From: Massospora cicadina
Lineage: Eukaryota > Entomophthoromycota > Entomophthoromycetes > Entomophthorales > Entomophthoraceae
Length of the DNA stretch: 64,000 bases
Direction of reading: 5' to 3'
Assembly (NCBI GenBank): GCA_022478985.1
Contig: JAKSZP010002675.1
Coordinates: 124,001-188,000, forward strand
In this document: in pieces, positions 23,225-34,059 of the stretch
How the letters are laid out: each line of letters opens with the position of its first letter
Position numbering within the stretch: the first letter of the stretch is position 1
Program-made: the position numbers and the translations under genes
The notes under the pieces: generated by a model
Databases searched by the model: none
What the model was told of the DNA's origin: nothing
What the model saw: only the letters and a program-made list of their open reading frames with translations

Positions 23225-24450
23225 GATTCTATTGTCTGTATGGCCGAAGGAACTTTGCATGAGCTCAGTTAATGATCCAACCACTAGTAGGGTCCTTGAT
23301 AGTATATGAATCTATACCGGTCTTCTCAATGACTTCAAATGGCCCAATCCAGATAAAGCCAGCTTATGTTTCCAGCTGAACCCATTTTGATCATGGAATA
23401 GGACTATGTCTCCATCTTTGAACTGTGCTAGGTCACTATGTCATACCTGATTGGCAGCCTGGCTTTTGATTCTTTTGGCTAAGCTGAATGAGTACGCTTC
23501 AGTTTGTAATTTAATCAGTGTATTCATTAGGACAGTCAGATAGCGTTATGGATCCATACTGCCAGTGTCCTCTACACAAGCATATAAGAGGGTGGGCAGA
23601 GAGGGTGCCATCTGTAAAGCAATCGGAATGGGCTTTTACCTGTGGCATAATAATAACTAATATTATAAGAAAAGACAGCGGTGGATAAAAGGGAGCTCCA
23701 GTCTGAGAATTTGATCCGCTACTAATTTACAGAGTATGTTCACTAAAGTCCCATTGACCTGCTCCACCATTCCATTAGATTTGGGATGGTATGGGGGTGT
23801 CAAAACCCCTCAGATGGCCAGAGCTTATTAAGCTTTGGAAGAATGTGGGAAGTGAAGTTAGTTCCATTGTCAGTAAGGATGAACTGGGGACAACCACGTC
23901 ACTGAATTATACACTCCATGACAAACTTGGCCACCGTTAGCGCCCCTAATCAAGTATTGGCCATGCCTCAACCCACCTGGTCAAGTAGTCAATTGCTACC
24001 AAGATGTATTTGGACCAGTTTTCCCCTGTTGGTAAGGGACCCACAATATCAATTGAAACGGTATGCCAGGAGAAGTGTGGCTTCACTAACTGGTATGAAG
24101 ACTTTTGGTGGAACGGCTTTTCCACTTGGAACTGGTGACAGGAGGAGATAGTATCAAGTACATTGAAGTTCATGCTTTCTCAGTAATACTGAGGTCACAA
24201 TCATTCCATGGTCTTAAGTACTCCACCATGTACAACCGCCTGATGTGCGCTCATAATAATATTTGGGCGGGCAGAAGGTCTTGGAATATTCATGGTAGTG
24301 TTCCCTATCCACTTATACAATTCTCCATTTTCTGGAATTTATTGGCTCTTATATCATCCAGTAACTTGATTACTGGGGGCGGTTCATCATTGTACTTGCC
24401 ACTAAGCATCTAATCAAACATGATATTGCTCAGATCCACCATAACTGCAA
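23225..24450 (-). pseudogene. Element E integrase
   Basis: On the minus strand the frames give SSCHQFQVEKPFHQKSSYQL (end of the zinc-binding part), then HTVSIDIVGPLPTGENWSKY and ILVAIDYLTRWVEAWP (first catalytic Asp). Next is [20 protein letters not shown] (second Asp intact), then [10 protein letters not shown] with the catalytic Glu present. The distal part (23230-23580) reads FKDGDIVLFHDQNGFSWKHK, the C-terminal module. Frameshifts and a few stops divide it. All three catalytic residues remain, unlike in C and D. Confidence 0.82.
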
Positions 24451-24454
24451 TTAT

Positions 24455-24874
24455 GGGTAGCCTTGATAAACAATTGGCATTCTGGTGTTTTACTCCAGGT
24501 CGATGCAAAATTTCAAAATTGTATGCCTGCAATTTAAGAGCCCATCAGGTTAGACGCCCTTCTGGTTCTTTCAGATTTTGTTACCAGCATAGCGAGGCAT
24601 GATCTGTTACAGCTTTGAATTTTACCCCATGAAAGTATACCCAAAATTGTTTATAGGCATAGATCACCACTAAACGCTTGTGCTTGGTCACAGTGTAATT
24701 GCGTTCATGGCTGTTCAAGCTATGACTGCAATATGCTACAGAATGCTCTTCCCCTTCCTCATATTTTTGGGGTAGGACTGCTCTTACAGCAGTAAGGGAT
24801 ACATCCATCTGAACAATGAACTCATTTTTAAAATTGGGATAGCTTAACACCGGTGCTTGGTTAATGCCACTCAA
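24455..24874 (-). pseudogene. Element E RNase H
   Basis: A 97-codon frame (24581-24874) reads PNFKNEFIVQMDVSLTAVRA, AYCSHSLNSHERNYTVTK and FKAVTDHASLCW. Downstream text corresponds to the LKLQAYNFEIL... end. It is the usual gypsy RNase H after reverse transcriptase; the expected 'D-S/A-S' entry reads MDVS. It overlaps the RT frame by four bases, in another frame, which marks a frameshift. Confidence 0.78.
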
Positions 24875-25720
24875 AGCATATCAAAAGCGCATTGCTGACG
24901 TTCAGTCCATTCAAACGTAGTGTCCTTTTTTAACAACTCAAATAGTGGGCCCACAATACAGCTGAAGATAGGGATGAAGCGCCGGTAAAAGCTGACCATT
25001 CCCAAAAATACCTGTATATCCTGCTTGCTGTTGGGTGGAGTCATTTTACGTATAGCTTCCACCTTGGCTGGTTGAGGTCGCAACCCTGTGGCATCAACTA
25101 CAAACCCCAGATACTCCAGCTGGTCCTTAAAAAAGTGGCATTTCCGAGGTTTGATCTTTATGTTGGCCTCAGTGAGCCAGCGGAATACAGCTTCTAAATG
25201 ATCAAGGTGTTCAGAGAAGGTTTGGGAGAATAAATTAATGTCATCAAGGTATACAAGGACACACAACAGTTTTAGGTCCCTCAGAATAGTATCCATTGCT
25301 CGTTGAAACGTAGCTGGGGCATTACACAGACCTTGCGGCATCTGAGCTGGTTGAAAAAGACCTTTGGAAGTTATTACAGTGCACATTTTCTGCTCCACCG
25401 GAGGCAACTCAATTTGCCAATAGCCTGAGATCAGGTCCATAGCTGAGAAGAAACGGGCTCCCCCAAGCTGATCTAAAGCATCTTCAATCTGTGGTAAGGG
25501 GTAGAAGTCCTTTTTGGTGATGCTGTTGAGTTGCAGTAGTCAATTACTACCTGGTTAGTACCGTCCTTCTTTTTTACAATCAGAACCGGTGAAACCCAAG
25601 GACTCTTTGATGGTTCAAGCATCCCTTGCACTAATAGCTTGTCAATTTCCTCATTTACTACTCCTTCTACCACCCTTGATCAGCGGATTGGCCTTGAACT
25701 GATGGGAGGATGATCTCCAG
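24871..25720 (-). pseudogene. Element E reverse transcriptase
   Basis: The 189-codon frame 24871-25440 contains MDLISGYWQIELPPVEQKMC, MPQGLCNAPATFQRAMD, VLVYLDDINLFSQTF, then CHFFKDQLEYLGFVVDATGL and VFLGMVSFYRRFIP. The upstream frame 25473-25673 holds LEPSKSPWVSPVLIVKKKDG and the palm start. All core RT blocks are present and YLDD is intact. The two frames are separated by a short break at ~25450-25475, so the protein is not produced as one chain. Confidence 0.87.
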
Positions 25721-26525
25721 TGTTCAGCCTATGAACCACCCCCACATGCATCCTAAATTGTGGTCATTGACAGCAAAAATACCTTTATATTTTTGAAATA
25801 AAGCGATTGCCCTATCCTTTAATAGTTCTGACAGCCCCATTAATTTGTTGCGCGATACTACTGCCTTTACATGGAGCTGCGGTTTGAGAGGTAGACCAAA
25901 TTCCTCCAGTGACCCAAAGTCATGAACTGAACCAACCTCCTCAATGGGGATTAAGTGTAAATATGCAAATATTTGGTGGCGGCGGATTTGCAGTGGTACC
26001 ATTTGTAAATTTGCAAGCAAAACTTTGACCTCCCCTGCCCAAGTAATATAATATCTGGAGCCACATGAGGCTCCAACCGCAACTGCTGATATGGACCAAT
26101 AAATTCCCCATAGAGGCCATCTGGAACTTCTATCACCAAATCAGTGTTTACTATAACTTGATGCCCGGACGGAATACATATAGGTCAGCAGCTCAGAGCA
26201 GTAGCCCTTGATATTCATATTTGTTGTGGAAGGTCCCAGGTTTTTCCCTTTAACCGATGGTAGCACACTGAGATTACTCCATCACTGTAAGCTAGATTAT
26301 ATCCCCATATGCACTAGATCATTTGGCACTCCGCTAGAGGTGAAGTGAATTGGGATCCTCTGACCCAATATTTCAAAAGTCTGATCCATCATGTTGATGA
26401 CAGCCCCATAGTGTCACATAAAGGTGGTTCCAATCAGCAGATCATAATTGCTATTTGGTAACACTATAGCTGGGGCTACCACAAAAATAAAACCAAACCA
26501 CAGTGGAAGCGCACTATATGCTCCC
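25721..26525 (-). pseudogene. Element E pol linker between protease and RT
   Basis: Minus-strand frames at 25724-26020 and 25951-26139 show no named domain until FAVNDHNLGCMWGW at the RT side, comparable with FAQDDFNLGCTKC in element C. The length (~800 bases) agrees with the same linker in C. It contains stops and shifts. Confidence 0.55.
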
Positions 26526-27194
26526 TCAGAAACTGTTATCCGCTCCAGCAGTTCCATATACCACCTGATGGTCCACGTCCGGTTTTAATGATAATTTGGC
26601 CACTAACTTGGTGGAGAATATATTGACAGGGGCACCTGTATCTATGATGGCGCGGACACGGGTTTTAGCTACAACCAGGTCACAGTAAGTACATTTGGAG
26701 TAAGATGCATCTTGACTGTTTATAACATAGACACTTATGGCATCTCTGTTTCCAATAAAACCCACAATCCCCTCTCCAATACTGGGGTATTGCTTGGTAA
26801 TAGTGTTGACTGGATGAGCGACGCTTACCGCTTGCAAGAAAGGGGCATCAGAGGAGGGGTCCAACTTTTCAGGTGAAACTTGGTTAAACATCTGGCAAGC
26901 ATACAGCTCAACCTGCAACTGGGACCCATCTTCTGCCATAGCCGCAGACTGCACATATGTCAAAATATTCACCCCTCCAACTGGCTGCTGATATAATACT
27001 GACACATCGGCCAAGGGAGCTTCCACTGAATATTCTAGGGTGGGTACAGGTGGGACGTTTGAGTTTGATATAGCGGAGATAGAGAGTCCCAACTCTACTC
27101 CACTCTGACTTTTCCCTGGCAGTACTGTTCCAACTGTACGCAAGAGACCTGTTGATTGGGGAACCATTGGGCCATATGCCCTTGTCAACTGCAT
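26526..27194 (-). pseudogene. Element E protease
   Basis: This 222-codon open frame is the longest in the window. Near its C-terminus it reads CTYCDLVVAKTRVRAIIDTG followed by APVNIFSTKLVAKL: a retropepsin active site (D-T-G) with flanking strands. The N-terminal ~130 residues are low-complexity linker after Gag. Elements C (IIDSGAPINIV) and G (ILDIGLINIV) carry the same block. The frame closes at the linker region by a stop near 26526. Confidence 0.8.
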
Positions 27195-28076
27195 TTGAAA
27201 CAGCTGACCCCATAGGGCCCACGTCCCTGATTAATGCAAAACAAGCCACGTCAAGAGGTGGGATGGCCGTGATAAGTGGAAACAGGGGTAGAGCAGTAGT
27301 TGGGCTGGTGATAATAAGCAGGTATGGGGCGGACGTTTAACTGCTGTGGGTAGCTTTATGGAATGTGAACTGAACTAGCAGAGTTTCCCAAGTAAGATGA
27401 ATTAGCAGTTATGGCAGGATGATTCCGCTCAGTATTAGGTGGAGGGAAGTTGGCAGATATACACTGCAAAAACTGAAAAAGTTTAAGCAATGGTACATCT
27501 CCATCTAACAGTGAGGCCAAAACATTATGTAACTCACGGTATGGCTTTACAGAAGAAGTCACTACAATACATATGTCTGCTTTGGATAAAATTCCAGCCC
27601 CAATTAGCACGTGAGCTTCCGCTGTAAAACGCTCAGCAAACGCAATTAGGGTCACATTCCGCTGAAACTTGATGGTCAAAAATTTGGCCCTTTGCTGGGA
27701 CATCTTTGCAGTTACACTAAACAACCACAGCACCGTATCTTTGACTCCTTGGTATGTAATTAACTGCCAGAAAGGTAACAGACGACTTGATCAGCACTTA
27801 TGACGTCCAAGGTAGAAATCAACAGCTTTACTTTTTGTTGATCCAAGACACCTTAAGTTGCAATTTCAAATCTCTTAAAGAACCCAACAATATTCTCTTC
27901 TTGATTGAATGGGGGCAGCTTATTACAGCAAATCTCCTGGAGCAGCTCATCTTGTTTTTCAGCACAGTGTCCAAAGCCAGTCTTAGTTCTGCATAGGCAA
28001 CTGATCCAGAGTGCTGAGAAGAATTTTTATCAATGCAACATTGATGCGTCATAGCTGGCAACTGAGATTTTATCAT
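27155..28076 (-). pseudogene. Element E gag
   Basis: A probable start lies at 28076 (MIKSQLPAMTHQCC), about 40 bases inside the 5' LTR border, followed by an 82-codon frame. After a shift, 27356-27733 reads FLTIKFQRNVTLIAFAERF and YRELHNVLASLL, matching the capsid part of element C. A zinc knuckle follows at ~27155-27225 but reads CFKCS-stop-QGHMAQW. It has a TGA inside and the last Cys is lost. Gag is about 290 codons, short for gypsy but complete in order. Confidence 0.7.
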
Positions 28077-28099
28077 TTATAATTGATCAATGGGCCCCC

Positions 28100-28113
28100 T
28101 GTAGTGTGCACCA
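28100..28113 (-). promoter_or_regulatory. Element E primer-binding site
   Basis: On the minus strand, one base after the 5' LTR, the sequence reads TGGTGCACACTACAG. The core TGGTGC-CAC is shared with elements C and G. Confidence 0.6.
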
Positions 28114-28114
28114 C

Positions 28115-28611
28115 TGTTATAAATTTGATAGTATTCATTAAATACGCTGACAGATTTTGCACAGGGTTTAACCACTGAGCAATAGGGACCAATGATATGA
28201 TGATCATTGCCCTCAAAACAACAGAATAACTTTAAACAAATAAGGAGCATTTGCTCCCACAACCTCTTTTATTAAATTTAGCTAATACCGCGGATTCTTC
28301 TTATTCCGCTTACTCTATACTTACCTAACAACCATCTTCCTTGATCAACTCACCTCACTTATATTGTAGCGACTTCAGATGCTATGACTCTTATGGCTTA
28401 GTAATTTTAATTCACCATATCTTATTGGCTCCATCAATTCTTCATTTTTTCATTTCACAACCACCTTACTCAAGGAGATTTCCCAATAACCCAACATTGT
28501 CTCAATTTAAGGCACTCAAGTTACCATTACTCATATCAAATCTCAACAGACTCCTTTCATTCTGCCATAATGACCTCGGGCTTATTGTCCAGTCATATCA
28601 AATTCACAAAA
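28115..28611 (-). repeat. Element E 5' LTR (right copy)
   Basis: 497 bp, aligning with 22706-23197. It starts TGTTATAAATT on the plus strand and ends ttcacaaaa where the other copy has ttcacaaca, so the terminal CA has mutated. It is directly followed by the target duplication ttaat. Confidence 0.85.
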
Positions 28612-28929
28612 TTAATAAAGATTTATTTTATTTTATCTCTTTTCTGGTTTTTATCGGAATCTTTTCTTTGGAGGAGTGTCAACAAGCTGGAAGCACAAAA
28701 TCCACAGCTTGTACTTTTTCCTGCCTCAGAAGAAGTTCCTGATTATGTAGTTAAAATTAAGCCCAACATCAACCAGAAAAGTTGGGACTATTTGAATACG
28801 CCTAGTGAGTTTCTGAACGGTCCAAATATCATAAGCCACTGGCAAAATTGAGTATCATTTGGCTGAGCTTTTTCCCAATTAAGCATGCAGGATCTTAATC
28901 ATCAAGTGAGCAATCCTCAGGATTTAACA
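28612..28929 (+). repeat. Element C 3' LTR, second part
   Basis: It resumes the C LTR after element E and aligns with 7070-7387, including 'gtgtcaacaagctggaag' and the end ttaaca. It is followed by ctcct (28930-28934), the right target duplication of C. The short frames read here are LTR sequence, not genes. Confidence 0.85.
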
Positions 28930-28934
28930 CTCCT

Positions 28935-29099
28935 GCTCAGCATTTAATATATAATGAAAATATATAACTTATTCCCCGCATCTAACGCCTATTGTTTGTA
29001 ACATATACTGACTTAAAAATTTAGTATATAATGAGCGCTAAACATTGTTCAATATTAAAGATTAAGCTACACTTGATAAATCAACTCATTAAACATACT
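28935..29099. other. AT-rich host-like spacer
   Basis: The sequence right of element C has no coding motif or repeat that I recognise. Confidence 0.5.
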
Positions 29100-29258
29100 A
29101 TCAGACCCACTAAAAGTAAACTAGATGGGTTGACCGTGGGACAATTACCACGCCAAGTTTTTTAGACTGTTCTGGTTTTAACTGTTTCAATCAAAACCCA
29201 ACCCAGAGTGGACCAGGAACCACCCCGCTATGCTACCACTCCTCATCAGACCCACTAA
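29100..29258 (-). mobile_element. SINE2 copy with 14-bp target duplications
   Basis: The insert 29114-29244 is flanked by atcagacccactaa (29100-29113 and 29245-29258). On the minus strand it matches the SINE2 copies at 41203 and 41553. It has a GTTT-GAAAC type B-box region (eroded here), a middle with ctag.aaaaa, and the tail 'ggtaattgtcccacggtcaa'. SINE2 is ~130 bp with a LINE-like end, shorter than SINE1. It is the most diverged of the three copies. Confidence 0.7.
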
Positions 29259-29568
29259 TATATATATAATTTTAAATTTTATTTGATGTAGGCTGACCTG
29301 GGGACAATACCACACCTGCTAAGGGAATCAAAGAAATGGGAAAGAGGACAAACCCTGAAAAACCTTCATGCACAGTGTATGATAGGCCAGGAACTCCATG
29401 GATCACCTTGCTATTCACTATATTAGCTTGGGAAGTTTGTGCGCAATGCCAACACAATTAAACTATCCTCTATCCAAAGTTCATCTAATAGGACTAAACT
29501 TGGGGAGGCAGTGGTAGTAAGTCTATATTATACCACTGGGTTATCCTCCCCTCTCACTAATATATATA
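29253..29568 (-). mobile_element. SINE1, full-length, inserted at edge of SINE2
   Basis: The insert 29267-29554 (minus strand) is flanked by cactaatatatata (29253-29266 and 29555-29568). Minus-strand landmarks include the head ggggaggataacccagtgg, 'gtgcgcaaac', 'ggagttcctggcctatcat' and the tail ending tcaaataaaat. The left duplication overlaps the right target duplication of SINE2, so SINE1 is the later insertion. Confidence 0.87.
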
Positions 29569-30304
29569 GATGTTGTAGTTTGTTGATATAAGGTGCTTAC
29601 TTATGTTTAGCCATGATTAAACTTAAGACTTTCATGACAATACAAAAAGATGTGAAGGTCATTATATTAGCTTTCATATAGGCATCTATTTTGATGCTAG
29701 AATTACTATATTTACAAATCTATATGTATTAACAGCAGCTTATTACCTTATCATAAGATCAATATTATTAGGAAATATATAGATGAGAGAGGTATATATA
29801 CTATAGTATTGAAATCCCCATGCTAAGATTTACAAAGCATTAAGGTGCCTATCATGAACATCTTATACCTTTTCATATATCTATAGTTATATGCATGCAA
29901 TTATGGGTAGAGTTCTAGTATGAGCTGCCATCCCTATTTTCTGGTAAAAAAAGGATATTCCTAAGGTGGGAAACAATTATATTATTAATACCACCACATT
30001 GGTGACTGAGCTCAAGTAAACTGGTATGGAAGAATCTCCAGGTCAGCATCTAATTTATTTTAGTAAGCATTAAAAAATTAGGGTGTTTTATAAAATTTAA
30101 AGGGTAACTAAGTCAGTAATGATCATCACCTTATGGGAAGAAGTATAATTGTAACAAGACAAATTACTTTATTTTTAATTAAAGATAAGTGATAGCTTAA
30201 ACTACCCAGCATAAGCACTAAACTTATCATCCTTTTTATTTTAAATCCTTACATTATTCATTAATGTTAAAAGTGAAGGAAGAAATGATGTTTCATTCTA
30301 GACA
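29569..30304. other. AT-rich non-coding spacer
   Basis: I see only AT-rich, low-complexity sequence with no open frame above 60 codons. The first kilobase left of the LINE may be older host DNA. Confidence 0.5.
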
Positions 30305-30318
30305 AGGGTTACAAACTT

Positions 30319-30400
30319 GTTTTTTATTTAACTGAGGTAATTTTTATTTAACTGAGGTAAGCTTACCAGGGGATGGACATTACCAAATATACATAAAACT
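30319..30400 (-). repeat. LINE 3' tail with duplicated terminal unit
   Basis: The plus strand shows tttttatttaactgaggtaa twice in a row at 30322-30360, then 'gcttaccaggggatggac'. In sense this is ...TCCCCTGGTAAGCTTACCTCAGTTAAATAAAAA with the terminal unit repeated. LINEs that do not use poly(A) often have such short 3' repeats. The same tail recurs in the SINEs (see findings). Confidence 0.75.
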
Positions 30401-30479
30401 AAGGAAATAACCAACAAATATAAAATTGGGCACCCCAGGGTACTCAAGTTACCCCTGTTGCCAGCGGGACTGCCAGGTA

Positions 30480-33400
30480 TGGGGGGTTTGGTGCACTACT
30501 CCGAGGGGGTTTCCCCTGCTATGGAGCAAGTGTGAAGGAAAGGGTCTGTGTGGAGGAACCAGAGTGGGAACCATGATTCTATGAGCGCTTTTTGCCTTGG
30601 TCTCATATATCCATAGAGCCAGGCTTGGAAGTGCTCCAATAAGTGGACATGGAATCTGTTAATAACCCCATGAATGGTTGGGACTGTGCCCTTGAACGCA
30701 TCTAATGCAATTGTGTGGATTGTCCACATTGCAATGGGTATTATTATGGAACAGAGGGTAGATGGGATTGGTGACTCAATCTGGAGCGCAAAGATGCTCT
30801 TTGATATCGAGAATTCCTGTTCATTTTGGATCTTAAGCAGGCGTGCGACTTCCTGCCATATAGCTTTTTTGGGGGGCATGTTTCTAGGCGATGATGTAGG
30901 GTTCCCTCCCCTCCACATACTGCACATGTCTTGTGGAGGGAGTTGGAATGGTCCGCCATCCTATAGGTCCTTCTCAGACAGTGCCAGGCGTTTGCTCTTA
31001 TCCTCAGCTGTAGAAGTGGGTGGTGAGTCATTTTCCACATTGCCTTCTGTGTGGTTAAATCATAGGGAATGTCCAACATATCTAGGTATTCTATCCTAGC
31101 TATGCTTGGGGTTGTTGCGAGCATATCTCTCTGGGGGTGGTTTTCTGGGTTTCTTAATTTGAATTAGGGGCTGGGTTGTCCTCTTCCCTGTATAGTACCC
31201 ATGTTTCCTATGGTCCATCCCATACGGCGGATAATTTGGAGGATATGTTTGAAATGAGGGGAGGTTCCATGTGGACCTGTTGCAGTAGGGTGCTTGGCAA
31301 GGTATGAAAGTAGTCAGGGTGGACTATGTGGGTTGGTTAATTTGAGCGCCTGTGCAAAGTTATTCCTTGCTGCTCTGGACCAATGTTATTGTGGGAGGTC
31401 TGGAGCAAGGGCTTCCTTTATCCAAGTACCTAGGATTTGATTGGCGTGGCTCTCAAAATCTATTAGTCCCACGCCTCCGCTTGAGTGTGGGCCAAATAGT
31501 GTTTCCATCCGTATAGGAGGGTGAGAGCTGGGCCACAGCCAGCCCTGGATAAGCGCACGGGATTGAAGTTATAAAGGTAGGTGAGAAGGCGATCATGTGG
31601 GCCGGGTACCATAGTATTGGGAGGATGAGTGAGCTAGCAACTGTAACTCGTCCTGTTAGTCTTAGGGTTCTTCCCTTGAGGGAGGCGACGCGTTTGGATA
31701 CCCGTTGTAACAGGTTACTTTCCATTGTCTCATTAGCATATCCCCTGATTCTACCCAAATTCCAAGGTGTCAGACAGAAGTGGTGGTGGGAGGTGTTGCA
31801 AAGGGTAAAATTATTGGGTTTTTTCTTTGTGTGTTGGTATGAGGTTCTGAAGTTGTGGCCCAGTTGTTTTTGTATTTGCCTAAGAGGATAATTTCTGTCT
31901 TTCTTTTGTTAAGCAATGCATTGCTCACCTTGGAGTATTCCTCTAGAGTGCGTTCCAGCTGTCGGGCATCTTCATTGTTTGCTATACCTGCTATGCAGTC
32001 ATCCGCAAAGGCCAGTATCTTGACTTTTGTTGTCCTTGTGCAGTTATCCCCAAGAGATGTGAGTCAGTTACTCGGAGGAGTGGGTCAAAGCTGAAATTGT
32101 ATAGCAGTGGGCTGAGGGGATCCCCTTGTTTAAGCCCTCTGTGTGGTTTAATCTTGTTTGTTAGGAATCCAGGGCCGCATACAGCCATGGTTGCAGATTC
32201 TGTTAGGAGCATCGTCCATTTTACAAACCTTGGTGGGAGTTTGAAGACATGTAGACATTATTTTAGGTATGGCCAGCTAACACAGTCATACGCCTTTTTC
32301 TGATCCAAGAAGACCAGGGCACCAGTTTCTTTATATTGGCAAATGTTTGCAACAGGGTGAATGTTGTTCCAGATTGAACGCTCTGGTATAAACCCAAACT
32401 GGTTGGGTGATAGGACGTCAGATGCAATTGCGTCTAATCTAGCTGCTAAAATTTTTGTTATAATTTTTGTGTCAGTGTTGGAGAGTGCAACTGGGCGCCA
32501 GTTGGCCAGGTACAACTTGTCACCCTTTTTATACAAGGTTATAACGTAGGATTCATGGCTTCCTGGTAATAGGCGTGTTTCCAACAAGCTCTGGTTCATA
32601 GACGCCAATAGGAGGGGGCGATTTGTTGAAAATATATTCTGTAAAATTCGTAGGGTATCCCATCAGGCCCTGGGCATTTCCTATGTGGTGCACCGCTAAT
32701 TGTCTCCCAAATCTCCTCCCATATAATTAGGGATAGTATGTTGTAATTTGGTGGCGTACTTTGTATCTTGGCAGTTTGTATAAATTCTTTAATTTTTTGT
32801 GAATCTGTTGGCATTTCGCGATATAATTCAGTGTAATAGCGGTGTACTTCCGCCTTGACCTCCTCAGGGTCAGTTGCCATGATGCTGTTGGTCTTGCGGA
32901 CCTGTGTGCACGTGGGCTGGTTTATGCAGGAATGTAATTGGCGGAAAAAGTGTGTCAAACAGGTTTCACCTTCCTTTATGAACTTACCTTTGTTTAATAC
33001 TTTGATTCTGTGTTAGTGTTCAAAGATGAGATTGTTAAGTCAGGCAGATATTTCTGCCCATTTGCATCCCCAGTTGGGGCTATAGCCAGATCTCAGAGTA
33101 TTTATTTCCAGGTGTTCTAGTTCCACCAAGGTACACTTGATTGTGGACGTGTCCACGGTGTACTTAAGTGATGCAATATGTCAGTTTTGTTTATTAAATC
33201 CTTTTGAAATTTTCCCATGTTCCAATGGTTTCTGAAGTGAATGGGGCTGTGAATTCTGGGTTCATAGCCTTGCTTTTGATCCAGTCAGATATTTCAGGCA
33301 ATCTTGTATTTTCTGGTGAAGCTTTCTCAAGGTGAAAACTGTGTGTGGGATTGGGTTGGCGCTAACTGCACCATAACCAATCAGTGGTCAGAAAAATTGA

Positions 33401-34059
33401 TCTTTTTTGTTGTAAATTTGGAGATTCTTGAGCGGTGGGATTGCGGGATGAGGATGTGGTCAATGTGACTCATTGATATGAGCGCTCCCTTGCGTATGTT
33501 GGGCCGCATCATGTGGGGAAGGAGTGGTGAACTGGGGGGAAGAGCATCCTGTAAGCCAAGAGATGCCTTCATTGTGCAGAATTCAATGTGTCCAGGTGGG
33601 TATCCCCTGGGATTAGGCCATCGATCTGTATCAGGGTTATCCCAGCAGTTGAAATTGCCTAACATAATGGTATCTGGTGGGAGGGTGAGAGTAGGAATGT
33701 TTTCAAAAATTTGTTTTCTCTCAATTACAGTGCATGGTGCATAGATACATGCTATTGAAAATATTTCCTCTTGGCATGTGATTATTGCTACCAGGACTCA
33801 ACTGTGCAAGTGTGATGACAAATTTGTAATTTTGAATTTTTTTTGTTTTGGATGATCACCCCACAATGAGACGTCCATACTGATTGTGATGGTGCGACCC
33901 TGGTTGACCAGGATCCTTCTTCCCCTTGTAGACAGTAGGTTTCTTGGATGGCCAAGATGTCTACAAGAGGTTTTCACAGGAATTCCAGCTTTTGGCTTGG
34001 GACATATGAGCCCTGGCTCCCGCGATGTTTAGCATCCCTATTGACACTGAGGTGCCCAT
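30480..34059 (-). pseudogene. LINE ORF2: endonuclease, reverse transcriptase, CCHC
   Basis: A likely start is ATG at 34059 (MGTSVSIGMLNIAGA), overlapping the ORF1 end by ~20 bases. The apurinic-type endonuclease is shown by VDILAIQET (catalytic Glu, ~33945) and, at 33381-33665, MLGNFNCWDNPDTDR, ISMSHIDHIL and the final SDH. Reverse transcriptase follows: KCPGPDGIPYEFYR, ANWRPVALSNTDTKIITKIL, LSPNQFGFIPERSI, FLDQKKAYDCVSW, GLKQGDPLSPLLYNF and FADDCIAG (YADD box). A C-terminal CAVCGGEGTLHHRLETC motif lies near 30900. No RNase H is recognised. It nicks target DNA and copies RNA at the nick. Confidence 0.87.

Larger units (their letters stand above)
22701..28616 (-). mobile_element. Element E: gypsy retrotransposon inserted in 3' LTR of C
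   Basis: The insert 22706-28611 (5906 bp) is flanked by the perfect 5-bp target duplication ttaat (22701-22705 and 28612-28616). LTRs lie at 22706-23197 and 28115-28611. On the minus strand the order is LTR, primer site, gag, protease, reverse transcriptase, RNase H, integrase, polypurine tract, LTR. It retains the longest open pol pieces of the window (189 codons of RT with an intact YLDD, 222 codons around protease). It is therefore the youngest of the large elements, but still broken. Confidence 0.9.
6278..28934 (+). mobile_element. Element C: complete but nested Ty3/gypsy retrotransposon
   Basis: The element runs from a 5' LTR (6283-7387) to a split 3' LTR (21905-22705 plus 28612-28929). 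It is flanked by the perfect 5-bp target duplication ctcct (6278-6282 and 28930-28934). Both LTRs begin TGTCAG and end TTAACA. A primer-binding site follows the 5' LTR and a polypurine tract precedes the 3' LTR. Order inside: gag, protease, [element D], reverse transcriptase, RNase H, integrase. Element D lies in pol and element E lies in the 3' LTR, so C is the oldest of the three. Many stops and a YLDN reverse transcriptase show it is inactive. It belongs to the same lineage as E and G. Confidence 0.88.

Noticed and set aside
30674..31099. 141-codon plus-strand frame
   Set aside because: It is the antisense of LINE ORF2; the minus strand carries the recognised motifs (CAVCGGEG...).
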